The position numbers and the translations under genes were made by a program. Source: an uncultured Aquimarina sp. (GTDB lineage: Bacteria > Bacteroidota > Bacteroidia > Flavobacteriales > Flavobacteriaceae). From it: a stretch of DNA of 57,595 nucleotides. Position 1 is the stretch's first letter. The number at the start of each line of letters is the position of its first letter. This document shows, one piece after another, positions 41,562 to 48,833 of this stretch. Location of the stretch: contig CANLCT010000027.1 in the NCBI GenBank assembly GCA_947489195.1, forward strand, positions 1 through 57,595, read 5' to 3'. The notes beneath the pieces are model-generated. The model was not told where the DNA came from and did not search any database. It saw only the letters and a program-made list of their open reading frames with translations.

Positions 41562-42121
41562 AAAAGAAGAATCAATTATTAATACTGCTAATATCCTGTA
41601 TTAGTTTATTTAATATCAATGCACAAGAGTTAACCGAAAATGAAGCTTTTGATCTTTCATTTGGGTATGAACAAAATGGATTTTTAGGTCGATTTAGCTA
41701 TAATAGAAAAATAGCTAGAAATGGAATGATACGTTTTGGCGGGCAATATAATTATGAGGTATTCGACAAAAATTTACCTGAAGACTTAAATATCAATTTA
41801 TATTTTGTTAATCTTGAATATTACCATAATATTCTAAATTTAGGTCGCGGGGATATTGTAATATCATTAGGTATAGGTGCTCTTGGAGGTTATGAAGAAA
41901 TTACAAAAAACGAATTTGATAATGGATTTATAATAGAAAAAGAAAGTGACATTTTTTATGGCTTTCATGGAGGAATAGAAATAGATAAATTTTTAGCGCA
42001 AACAGACAAAAGAGGAAATTATTTATCTTTAATAATAAACGCTAGAGAAAACTATTTTTTAGAATCATTACTTGGAAATTATCAATTTAACGCATCTTTA
42101 GGAATAAGATATAACTTTTAA
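41558..42121 (+). CDS. traO: TraO-like beta-barrel protein
   Basis: A 187-residue outer-membrane protein with a signal peptide (about residues 1-22, NINAQ). Alternating strands follow (FSYNRKIARNGMIRFGGQYNYEVF, ISLGIGALGGYE), ending in the terminal aromatic residue ...LGIRYNF typical of outer-membrane barrels. It fits TraO of CTnDOT-like systems by position and fold. It is probably a barrel or anchor for the channel. Confidence 0.8.
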   Translation: MKKKNQLLILLISCISLFNINAQELTENEAFDLSFGYEQNGFLGRFSYNRKIARNGMIRFGGQYNYEVFDKNLPEDLNINLYFVNLEYYHNILNLGRGDIVISLGIGALGGYEEITKNEFDNGFIIEKESDIFYGFHGGIEIDKFLAQTDKRGNYLSLIINARENYFLESLLGNYQFNASLGIRYNF

Positions 42122-42125
42122 CACA

Positions 42126-43907
42126 ATGAAAAAAATAATCACATTAATACTTAGCTTAATAATCTTCAATTCCTGTGATGACAGAGAATTAGAAGCCATT
42201 TCAAATTTCGGATTTGAGATAGAAACAGAATTTAATACAGAAATTGATTTAAAAACGGATAATCAAATTTTAATAAAAATTGATCCACAAAAAATAATTC
42301 CTAATACTGTTTATGAGGTATCATATAAAGTTCTTGAGGGAGATATAACATTAAAGAACAATTTAATTGAAGCTTTTCCTCAAAATACTAAAATTGAAAT
42401 AAAAAACTTAAAAGATTTAAAAACAAATTTATATGTATATGCAAATGAAATTGGATCTGCCAAAATAGAATTAGAAATTACAGATAATTTTAATGGTTTT
42501 TACAATACCATAATTGACTTTAATGTTAACATTTCAGAAATAAGTAATTCTTTTAATACATTAAATCCTGAAATTTTCATAGGAGAAAAAGCCAATTTAA
42601 TCCATGTTTTTGATGAATTAAAACCAATTCCAGAAAGTTCTTTCAAGGTAGTTTATAAAATTGTAGAGGGAAGAGGAGAAATTAAGTCTAATAATGAAAA
42701 AATAATTTTAAACGAAGAAATAAAAAGAGAACCAGGAGAATATAAATTAGAATATGTTCCATCTGAAATAGGAAATCATAAAATAGAAGTAATAGTTATT
42801 GATAGATTAAACAATAAGTATCCTAAAATTATCAATATTAATGTTAAAAAAAACAAATTTAAAATAACTCTTGAAGAACCAATAAAAAAAGAATATTATA
42901 AAACAGATAATAGTTTTCCTTTAAATATAAAATTAATTCAAGAGTCATCTGCTAATATCGAATATGAAATTTATTTTGAATCTGACAACAGTGATATTGT
43001 AGAAATAAGAAAAGGAATAAGTATAGTTCAGTTAGATAAAAAAGAAGAAATTTTAAATAATGTTACAAAGAACTATAAATTAAATCCTATTAATACTGGA
43101 AATTATAAATTAGATATAAAAGTAAAAGATAGTTTTGGGCAAATTGAAATTTTACCTATAGAAATTAAAATTATTCCTAATGATTTTAAATTAATTGTAA
43201 CTCCCAAGAAAAATATAATAAATAGAGGAGATAAAGTAAGATTTCTTGTTGATATAAAACATAATGGGCCAAATTCTTCTTTTATTAATTATCAAATTAA
43301 ATATAGTACTTCGCTTAAAACAAAAGCTGTATTAAATCTTACTAAGCCTATTAATGCTTACCCACCTGAAACTTTTGTAAATACCGTATCAAAAGGATTA
43401 AAGGACAATCATGAATTTGAAATAGAACTCGAAGCAGTAGAAAAAGGAACTAATGAAGTATCTATTACTATATTAGCTTCTAATGGAGTAGAGAAGGTAT
43501 ATACTTTTTCATATGATGTACAAAATATTCCTTTCATTACAAACGTTAGAACTTGGAGGAATTCAATAGAAGTTAAAAATATATTAGGGCTAATTAAAAC
43601 TTATAGATCTGATTATTACGTATTTATAACTTACAATAGAAGTGAATATCCTGATGTAACAAAAATTGAATTTTCTGTTCCAGGTAAAATTTCTCCTAAA
43701 ATAATAGATATTAATCCTGAAGAACTAGATGATTTTATAAAAATATTAAGTGGAGAAGAAACTTTTGACACAAGAAATGGACCTATTAATTTAGATATAA
43801 GAGATATAGGTTTTAGCCAATATAAAATTAAAATATTTACTAGAAATGGTGAAGTAAGTAACACATATACTGGTTTTTTTAGTCCAGAAAAAGATGATAA
43901 CATATAA
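42126..43907 (+). CDS. Expanded TraQ-like repeat lipoprotein (DUF3872-like)
   Basis: A 593-residue lipoprotein with a lipobox (FNSC near residues 14-17). It has at least four diverged copies of a beta-sandwich unit of about 100 residues. Each begins with a phrase like NQILIKI.. IIPNTVYEVSYKVLEGD and ends with a phrase like ITDNFNG..IDFNVN. The unit matches what I recall of TraQ (DUF3872), which usually has one copy and about 150 residues. The C-terminal 130 residues form a separate region. It is probably an outer-membrane or surface structure of the conjugation apparatus that has been lengthened by repeat duplication. Confidence 0.7.
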   Translation: MKKIITLILSLIIFNSCDDRELEAISNFGFEIETEFNTEIDLKTDNQILIKIDPQKIIPNTVYEVSYKVLEGDITLKNNLIEAFPQNTKIEIKNLKDLKTNLYVYANEIGSAKIELEITDNFNGFYNTIIDFNVNISEISNSFNTLNPEIFIGEKANLIHVFDELKPIPESSFKVVYKIVEGRGEIKSNNEKIILNEEIKREPGEYKLEYVPSEIGNHKIEVIVIDRLNNKYPKIININVKKNKFKITLEEPIKKEYYKTDNSFPLNIKLIQESSANIEYEIYFESDNSDIVEIRKGISIVQLDKKEEILNNVTKNYKLNPINTGNYKLDIKVKDSFGQIEILPIEIKIIPNDFKLIVTPKKNIINRGDKVRFLVDIKHNGPNSSFINYQIKYSTSLKTKAVLNLTKPINAYPPETFVNTVSKGLKDNHEFEIELEAVEKGTNEVSITILASNGVEKVYTFSYDVQNIPFITNVRTWRNSIEVKNILGLIKTYRSDYYVFITYNRSEYPDVTKIEFSVPGKISPKIIDINPEELDDFIKILSGEETFDTRNGPINLDIRDIGFSQYKIKIFTRNGEVSNTYTGFFSPEKDDNI

Positions 43908-43918
43908 TTAATTATAAC

Positions 43919-44455
43919 ATGAAAAATAGACTTTTATATATATTTCTAATTTTATCATTAATATCATGTGAAAATGATGATAATGATGATAATGATGTCG
44001 AAAATAAAACACGAGAAATTACTAATGCTTCTTCTTTTTTTCAAGGAATATGGGCAATAGAAAGTATAACTTCTCTTGGAAGCCCTGTAGACATTAATAA
44101 TGATGGTACTACAAATAGAGAATTACTTTTAGAATTACCTACTTGTGAAACTGATAATTTATTATTTATTAATGATAAATTATATTCTATAAGAGAATTT
44201 AATACTGTGTGTGATGGTAATAATATTGATGATACTATTCAAAATGGAGATATTGAATTTTCTAATTCAAATTTAAAATTTACTTTTAAAGATGGGGATA
44301 ATTTAGGAGATAATACTATTATTATTTGGAGTGAATTTGTAGAAATATTAGGTGATGATCCTAATAAAATAATTGTTGAATTCTCTAGATTTGATGCAAC
44401 AGATAAGTTTAATAATCCAGGCACGTTAAGGTATAGAATATCCAAAACTAGATAA
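43919..44455 (+). CDS. Lipocalin-like lipoprotein
   Basis: A 178-residue lipoprotein with lipobox LISC (residues 14-17) and a mature beta-rich part with GIWAIESITS, typical of lipocalin-like proteins of Bacteroidota. An acidic run of Asn/Asp residues follows the lipid-anchored Cys. It ends the tra operon, directly before a strong terminator. An entry-exclusion or surface role is a guess from position only. Confidence 0.65.
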   Translation: MKNRLLYIFLILSLISCENDDNDDNDVENKTREITNASSFFQGIWAIESITSLGSPVDINNDGTTNRELLLELPTCETDNLLFINDKLYSIREFNTVCDGNNIDDTIQNGDIEFSNSNLKFTFKDGDNLGDNTIIIWSEFVEILGDDPNKIIVEFSRFDATDKFNNPGTLRYRISKTR

Positions 44456-44477
44456 GCATTAGAAATCAATAGTATAA

Positions 44478-44510
44478 AGGGATGGTTACAAATAACCATC
44501 CCTTTTTTAT
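44478..44510 (+). terminator. Terminator of the tra operon
   Basis: AAGGGATGGTTA-CAAA-TAACCATCCCTT followed by a T run, an 11-12-bp stem. It closes the plus-strand genes 32411-44455. Confidence 0.92.
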
Positions 44511-44543
44511 TACATTACTCTTTTAAATACAAAATATATAAGT

Positions 44544-44564
44544 TTTTTTTCCCTTTAACTAAAT
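44544..44564. repeat. 21-bp direct repeat, right copy
   Basis: Identical to 10109-10129. It lies between the end of the tra operon and the convergent minus-strand block of small genes. Confidence 0.5.
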
Positions 44565-44588
44565 AACGTACGTATAATATTGTATAAA

Positions 44589-44810
44589 TTAATCTAGATC
44601 TACGCCTTTTTCTTTAGCTAAAGTTATAATAGCTTGGTGAACCATAAAATCTTGGGTTGGTTTCTTATCAAAATTAAATTCATTTTTAAATTCAATTGGA
44701 TCTTTTTCATATTGAGTTTGATAATGTCTAAGAAGGATATTAAGATGTCTACGTGTCGTATTAGTCAATCTAATTCCAGACTGTTTTGCTCCTTCTTTTT
44801 TATCTGCCAT
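44589..44810 (-). CDS. Small basic protein, possible DNA-binding regulator
   Basis: A 73-residue protein starting MADKKEGAKQSGIRLTNTTRRHLNILLRHYQ. I chose this ATG because the longer reading frame to 44897 overlaps the neighbouring gene and adds an unlikely Cys-rich N-terminus. The basic N-terminal half and following helices could be a ribbon-helix-helix-like fold. It is the last gene of the minus-strand block that begins at 48255. Confidence 0.5.
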   Translation of the reverse strand: MADKKEGAKQSGIRLTNTTRRHLNILLRHYQTQYEKDPIEFKNEFNFDKKPTQDFMVHQAIITLAKEKGVDLD

Positions 44811-44862
44811 AATTTTATAGAATATAATTTTAAAATTACATAAATGTAGTAATTTATTTTTT

Positions 44863-45318
44863 TTAATCTCTAAGTCTATATGGCATAAAGTTTTCATATA
44901 AGTTTCTTACATAAGTAAATGCCATTAGTTTAGGCTTATTAGAAATAAGTTTATAATATTCGGCCGCTTTACTTAAACCTTCCTTTTTACAAATTCTAAG
45001 AATAGCTTGATCTTTCCCATATAGCAATCGATATCCTTTGGGGCAATAAGCTTCAAATAGTTTAAAATAATTAGGATCTTCTGTGATTGATTTTCTAACA
45101 ATAAAATGATAAGGTTTATATTTTGAATATTCATTTCTTTTAAAAAAATCTGCAAAAGAATTTTGAGCTAATCTCTTAGATCTATTAACACCAAAAATAA
45201 TCACTCCAGAAGCCGTGTATGCTTCCCATTTATAAACATTTATAGTTTTATTTGGTTTGTTTTGCGCGTTTGATTTTATTATACTAAATAAGGTAATTAA
45301 GATAACTATATATTTCAT
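44863..45318 (-). CDS. Secreted protein, paralogue of 12673-13221
   Basis: A 151-residue protein with a signal peptide (about residues 1-19, KSNAQ) and a mature part with YKWEAYTASGVIIFGV, KGYRLLYGKDQAILRIC and a C-terminal PKLMAFTYVRNLYENFMP. These segments align by eye with the protein at 12673-13221, so the plasmid carries two copies of the same unknown exported family, about 32 kb apart. Both are on the minus strand. Function unknown. Confidence 0.65.
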   Translation of the reverse strand: MKYIVILITLFSIIKSNAQNKPNKTINVYKWEAYTASGVIIFGVNRSKRLAQNSFADFFKRNEYSKYKPYHFIVRKSITEDPNYFKLFEAYCPKGYRLLYGKDQAILRICKKEGLSKAAEYYKLISNKPKLMAFTYVRNLYENFMPYRLRD

Positions 45319-45353
45319 TATTATTAATTTAAAAGTTAGATATTAGATCTGCA

Positions 45354-45698
45354 TTATTTTTCAAAAGCATCTAAAATTTGTTTAATCGAAAAGAGTTCTT
45401 TGTTTAGATCGACCAAATCTTCACCATGAAAAAAAGGTTTCAAATCTTGAATTCTATTAAATTCGTTTAAGTGATGTAAAAAATGATTTGGCGAACCTTT
45501 ACGGTAGGATGTTCTTCTAATTTTAAAGCTATTAGCATCTTGAACGATACAGTCAACACACTTGACATAGATATTTTTTTTAGGTCCAAAAGGTATTACA
45601 GAGCCAACAAAAAAATTTCTAATTTGATTTTCAGATGCATCAACTTGGGTAGAGAAATTATATTGTTTTTTTTCAAAAATTATATGTGCTATTTTCAT
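45354..45698 (-). CDS. Hypothetical protein
   Basis: A 114-residue soluble protein of unknown function with a beta-rich start (MKIAHIIFEKKQYNF), a CVDCIVQD pair and a helical C-terminal region (LNKELFSIKQILDAFEK). A large two-tier inverted repeat (45746-45813) lies just upstream and could control it. It belongs to the minus-strand block of small genes from 48255 downward. Confidence 0.5.
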   Translation of the reverse strand: MKIAHIIFEKKQYNFSTQVDASENQIRNFFVGSVIPFGPKKNIYVKCVDCIVQDANSFKIRRTSYRKGSPNHFLHHLNEFNRIQDLKPFFHGEDLVDLNKELFSIKQILDAFEK

Positions 45699-45745
45699 AT
45701 TTAATATTGTTATAAGATTTTATTATACGTTTAATTGATGTATAA

Positions 45746-45813
45746 TTTTTGCCCATCCTACCCTCTATACAAAAATCATCAATCAGGAGGGTAGGACTAA
45801 AAAGGGGCAAAAA
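45746..45813. promoter_or_regulatory. Two-tier inverted repeat
   Basis: Outer arms TTTTTGCCC (45746-45754) and GGGCAAAAA (45805-45813) enclose inner arms CCTACCCTC (45757-45765) and GAGGGTAGG (45787-45795). Both arms are perfect 9-bp pairs, separated by 2 nt on one side and 9 nt on the other. On the minus strand this lies between the stop at 45815 and the start at 45698. A terminator, attenuator or structured 5' leader is possible. Confidence 0.6.
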
Positions 45814-45814
45814 A

Positions 45815-46192
45815 TTATCGTTCGCTTGGCAAAAACAAGGTGTTATTTTCGTAAAAAAGAGTTATTTCTTGCAAGGGGAAATCAGTATATTCGAGTAGTT
45901 TTTTAGCTATTATATTTTTATTACCATCTTCATAAAAAATTACCGCTTTATACTTAGGAATATTTTCAATGTATTTGAATATTATTTGAATTAAACCAAA
46001 CTCACTAGAAAGTTCTTTACATTGAATTAAAATATCTTTGACCAATATCTGAGAATTACACAAATCATTCATTTGTTTTATACCCTGAGTGTATAGGTTT
46101 TTGCTTAAATCAAAGCAATATAATTGTTCTCTCTCGGTATTAGTATTCAAAGCTTCTTTGATACTAATTTGCTTTTTAATATCTGTAAACAT
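45815..46192 (-). CDS. Hypothetical protein
   Basis: A 125-residue protein without a recognised domain. It contains a central CKELSSEFGLIQIIFKYIE helix and a C-terminal AVIFYEDGNKNIIAKKLLEYTDFPLQEITLFYEN with alternating strand and helix. No signal peptide is present. It starts 17 bp after the next upstream gene and ends 2 bp before the two-tier inverted repeat. Confidence 0.5.
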   Translation of the reverse strand: MFTDIKKQISIKEALNTNTEREQLYCFDLSKNLYTQGIKQMNDLCNSQILVKDILIQCKELSSEFGLIQIIFKYIENIPKYKAVIFYEDGNKNIIAKKLLEYTDFPLQEITLFYENNTLFLPSER

Positions 46193-46209
46193 CTAATTCG
46201 AAAATTATA

Positions 46210-46425
46210 TTAAACAGATCTTTTTGACTTAATGAATCTTTCTGATCCAGAAGAAATAACTTCTATATGAATGGGATCAATTACTTTAATCTTATTGATA
46301 TTACATTCAGATCTTAAAGAGTTATTAGTTTTTTTTAACTCTTCATAGTTTGTTTTGATGTTGCTACTAGAAGAAGATTTTTTCTTTTTTAAGAAAAAAT
46401 CAAAAATTGAATTAAATTTGATCAT
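46210..46425 (-). CDS. Short basic protein
   Basis: A 71-residue hydrophilic protein (MIKFNSIFDFFLKKKKSSSSSN...) with a run of Lys and Ser and a C-terminal region rich in basic residues. No family recognised. A hairpin GAGGGC/GCCCTC (46463-46488) lies 38 bp upstream of its start and may be a terminator or a leader element. The start and stop spacing to the next gene (17 bp) suggest co-transcription. Confidence 0.4.
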   Translation of the reverse strand: MIKFNSIFDFFLKKKKSSSSSNIKTNYEELKKTNNSLRSECNINKIKVIDPIHIEVISSGSERFIKSKRSV

Positions 46426-46462
46426 CTTTAATTTTTTAAGAGTTATTGATATTTTAATATTG

Positions 46463-46492
46463 GAGGGCAGACTTAGCGGGACGCCCTCTTTT
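46463..46492 (-). promoter_or_regulatory. GC hairpin before 46210-46425
   Basis: GAGGGC at 46463-46468 and GCCCTC at 46483-46488 with a 14-nt loop. T residues follow on the plus side. On the minus strand it precedes the gene starting at 46425, so it is a possible leader element or terminator of the upstream minus-strand genes. Confidence 0.5.
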
Positions 46493-46640
46493 TATTTAAA
46501 AACTAACCTGCTGTTAATCTTCATGTTAAAGATAATTAAAAAATAAGCAACATAAGCAACGCGTGTTACGTTTTTTTAAATTAAATATCAAAATTTTTCT
46601 TTTTAGGAAAATGATATTATTAAAGACTTAAATGGTAATA

Positions 46641-46823
46641 TTACTGAATAAAGGTATTTACAGAGCATTTAATTTGAAAATGTTCAAAGAGCATATTTTT
46701 AAATTTGATAGCTTGTTGAAAATCATGAAAAACCATAGCTTCAGAAATGCTATGACTAAGAGCCAGGTGTCCTATGAGGTATTCGACGAAGTAGCAATTT
46801 TTATTAGTTAGCAGTACGTACAT
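46641..46823 (-). CDS. Short hypothetical protein
   Basis: A 60-residue frame starting MYVLLTNKNCYFVEYLIGHLALSH. Composition is mixed, with a helix AIKFKNMLFEHFQIK. Good codon use and a position in the same-strand block support it, but size and lack of a recognised family leave it uncertain. The 46824-46986 stretch before it includes a GC-richer patch (about 46892-46918) unlike the surrounding DNA. Confidence 0.4.
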   Translation of the reverse strand: MYVLLTNKNCYFVEYLIGHLALSHSISEAMVFHDFQQAIKFKNMLFEHFQIKCSVNTFIQ

Positions 46824-46986
46824 TATTTTTTTTTTGCGTTCTTGATAGAAAGGAAATCAAATGTTTTAGGGATTTAGAACTTCTTAAAGGCGGAAGCGAC
46901 CGGTAGGAAGCTCACGTACTTTTAGAAAGTTCAAATTCATAGAATATTTATTGGAGAGAAAGCAAGGATTCAACGCCCAAATCATT

Positions 46987-47430
46987 TTATAAAAACTTAA
47001 ATAACATAGCATCCTTTTTCATTTGATAGTCTCCTTTAAAGCCCCAATATTTATAAGCTTTTTCACGTCCTACTGGATCTCTGAAATCACAAGTCGATAA
47101 TTGAGCACGAATTTTAGAAATATTATTATCAAAGCAATATTGTTTAAGAATATTAAAAGCAACACTAGCTCTACCATCTCTTTTACCACCATGAATATCG
47201 ATAATCGTAGCAGACTTAAATTGACTATCCAAGAAAAAAGAAAAATCTAATTTATCGAACTTATTAAATTTCTCATTGGTATTAAAAACTTCAAGCTCGA
47301 TACGTATTTTCGTATTAGTAATGACAATCACATCGGTATTATGATGTGTTTTATGATAGGAAATATTCTTAAAAGAAAGATTTTTAGAATCTAAATATAT
47401 CTGAATATCATGTAAAAAGTCTTGATTCAT
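46987..47430 (-). CDS. Hypothetical protein, possibly GNAT-like
   Basis: A 147-residue soluble protein. The C-terminal half (GRASVAFNILKQYCFDNNISKIRAQLSTCD...KAYKYWGFKGDYQMKKDAMLFKF) has the order of an acyltransferase GNAT fold: a helix after a strand, then a YxxWGF-type motif near the end. The acetyl-CoA loop (Q/RxxGxG/A) is not clearly present (KRDGRAS), so activity is doubtful. It follows the HTH-like gene by 12 bp. Confidence 0.5.
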   Translation of the reverse strand: MNQDFLHDIQIYLDSKNLSFKNISYHKTHHNTDVIVITNTKIRIELEVFNTNEKFNKFDKLDFSFFLDSQFKSATIIDIHGGKRDGRASVAFNILKQYCFDNNISKIRAQLSTCDFRDPVGREKAYKYWGFKGDYQMKKDAMLFKFL

Positions 47431-47442
47431 AAAGGAAAAAAA

Positions 47443-47649
47443 TTATTCATCATTAAGGGGCACAAAGCCATAATTTTCTAAAATTTTAATGACGTTAAAA
47501 TACTCATCAATTTTGAGATTTCGTTTATTATTTAAAAAATAAGAAAGATCTCTATGATTAAGATTAGCCGCTTTAGCGACACATGCCAAATTGATACATT
47601 CATGATTAATAAGCCATTGCTTTAAGTGATTTTCCGCATAAGAAGTCAT
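47443..47649 (-). CDS. Small HTH-like protein
   Basis: A 68-residue protein starting MTSYAENHLKQWLINH. The segment INLACVAKAANLNHRDLSYFLNNKRNLKIDEYFNVIKIL fits a compact helix-turn-helix. It probably regulates the block. A perfect hairpin of about 17 bp (47699-47737) precedes its start, and its own stop is 12 bp before the next gene. Confidence 0.6.
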   Translation of the reverse strand: MTSYAENHLKQWLINHECINLACVAKAANLNHRDLSYFLNNKRNLKIDEYFNVIKILENYGFVPLNDE

Positions 47650-47696
47650 AAAAAAAAGGGAATAAAAAAATTAATACTCAATCACAAAGATATAAA

Positions 47697-47808
47697 AATA
47701 ATCCACAAAAGTGGAATATTTTCCACTTTTGTGGATTATTAAAAAGCGTTAGTTTGTTGCGCAGCAACAAACTAACAAGAGAAAGCCTTGCTAAAGCAAG
47801 GCATTATC
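47697..47808 (-). terminator. Three tandem hairpins between the RadC-like gene and the HTH-like gene
   Basis: Three stems follow on the minus strand. GCCTTGC/GCAAGGC overlaps the RadC-like stop codon at 47791. GTTAGTTTGTTGC and its complement form a 13-bp stem followed by GCTTTTT. AATCCACAAAAGTGGAA and its complement form an approximately 17-bp stem followed by ATTATTTTT. The middle one is the likely terminator. The last may be a second terminator or an operator. Confidence 0.75.
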
Positions 47809-48255
47809 AGCCATTGATTTGTAGGATTCCCGAGTAATAACAATACTATCGAGGAGTTTTAGTCCAACGGTATCACAAGCTTGTTTAACTTTCTTAGACA
47901 TTGAAATATCGGCATTAGAGAATTTAAGAGACCCCGAAGGATGGTTATGTACCATAATTAGACCAACTGTATGAATAAGTAAGGCATTTCTTAAAATGAG
48001 TCTAATATCTATATAAACACCGGTTATTCCACCAACCGATAGGTGATGTATATTAACCACATTGTTATTATTATTTAGGTGTATAATTTTCATTTCTTCA
48101 TGATCGTCCATACACTGATCAAAATAAGGTCTAATAAATTTATCAGTATCACGAGAAGAACCAATTTTAGTAGTAGGTTTTTTAGTTCTTTTATAAGTAG
48201 CAGTAAGTTCACCTAAAAAGTTTGGATAAGTTTGAATTCTAATAATATCTTTCAT
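47791..48255 (-). CDS. RadC-like JAMM-domain protein
   Basis: A 154-residue protein of the RadC/MPN(+) type. The metal motif is HNHPSG (about residues 103-108) with a downstream Asp (SNADISMSKK), giving HxH...D; an upstream Glu (DDHEEMKII) completes the site. It is shorter than chromosomal RadC (about 220 residues), lacking the N-terminal HhH part, as is typical of plasmid and phage RadC genes. The biochemical role is unsettled and may be DNA repair or anti-defence. It is the first gene behind leader copy 3. Confidence 0.88.
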   Translation of the reverse strand: MKDIIRIQTYPNFLGELTATYKRTKKPTTKIGSSRDTDKFIRPYFDQCMDDHEEMKIIHLNNNNNVVNIHHLSVGGITGVYIDIRLILRNALLIHTVGLIMVHNHPSGSLKFSNADISMSKKVKQACDTVGLKLLDSIVITRESYKSMADNALL

Positions 48256-48271
48256 AAAAAATGATTTAAAA

Positions 48272-48484
48272 ATTAATTAATATTTGCGCAAGTAATCAGC
48301 GTAAGACGAAATTTTCGCTCAAATTTTCAAGTGAAAAATTGGGGGAGACCTTTAGGGGGTCCCGATTTTTTATGCAGATAAATTTGATGGTAAATTGAGC
48401 GCGCTGACCTTAGTGCTAATATTGATTGATTCCCTAGCCCGATAGGGCGTTCCTATTATATTTTGTTTCTTTTCAAAAGATACT
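48272..48484 (-). repeat. Leader repeat copy 3 (short form)
   Basis: About 210 bp, nearly identical to 1770-2001. It begins 17 bp before the start of the RadC-like gene at 48255. Both short copies carry CCCTAGCCCGATAGGG in place of the 12-bp inverted repeat of the long form. It contains the same 77-mer as the two window ends. Confidence 0.78.
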
Positions 48485-48536
48485 TATTAAAGTAGGTAGT
48501 CTTCCTTTTGGATATTAAAAATTAGTAATTCAATAG

Positions 48537-48600
48537 TTGTAAATTAAAAAAAAATTATATAACTTTGCAATCATAGTATCATATATGATACTATGTTAGC
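48537..48600 (+). promoter_or_regulatory. Promoter-operator copy 1
   Basis: TTG (48537), a 19-20-bp spacer and TAACTTTGC (48560-48568) form a Bacteroidota promoter. A perfect 24-bp palindrome with arms CATAGTATCATA follows at 48572-48595. The whole unit of about 42 bp is repeated at 48785-48826. It may drive the small frame at 48657. Confidence 0.7.
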
Positions 48601-48656
48601 GTTAATCACAAAAATGACTGCATAAATAGTTTATAATTATAGAGCATTATTGATTA

Positions 48657-48761
48657 ATGGACATTTTATTCCATTTTTGGAATGGGGCAATTACAGGTAA
48701 ACTTCAAATTAATTTTACTTCAAAAAAGTATAAAAATAATATATATATAAGCAATATATAG
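48657..48761 (+). CDS. Possible 34-residue small protein
   Basis: A short frame starting MDILFHFWNGAITGKL and ending IYISNI-stop. It lies between the two promoter-operator copies and has its own promoter. It is hydrophobic and aromatic at the start. It could be a real small gene of the AbiE region or chance in AT-rich DNA. Confidence 0.3.
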   Translation: MDILFHFWNGAITGKLQINFTSKKYKNNIYISNI

Positions 48762-48763
48762 AA

Positions 48764-48826
48764 TTGCATATGTAAAAAAAATTGTATAACTTTGCAATCA
48801 TAGTATCATATATGATACTATGTTAG
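48764..48826 (+). promoter_or_regulatory. Promoter-operator copy 2, in front of abiEi
   Basis: TTGC (48764), a 19-bp spacer and TAACTTTGC (48787-48795) are followed by the same 24-bp palindrome (48799-48822), which sits where the transcript would begin. The AbiEi-type antitoxin, which carries an N-terminal winged helix, is the natural repressor for it. The abiEi start is at 48834. Confidence 0.75.
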
Positions 48827-48833
48827 TTAAATA

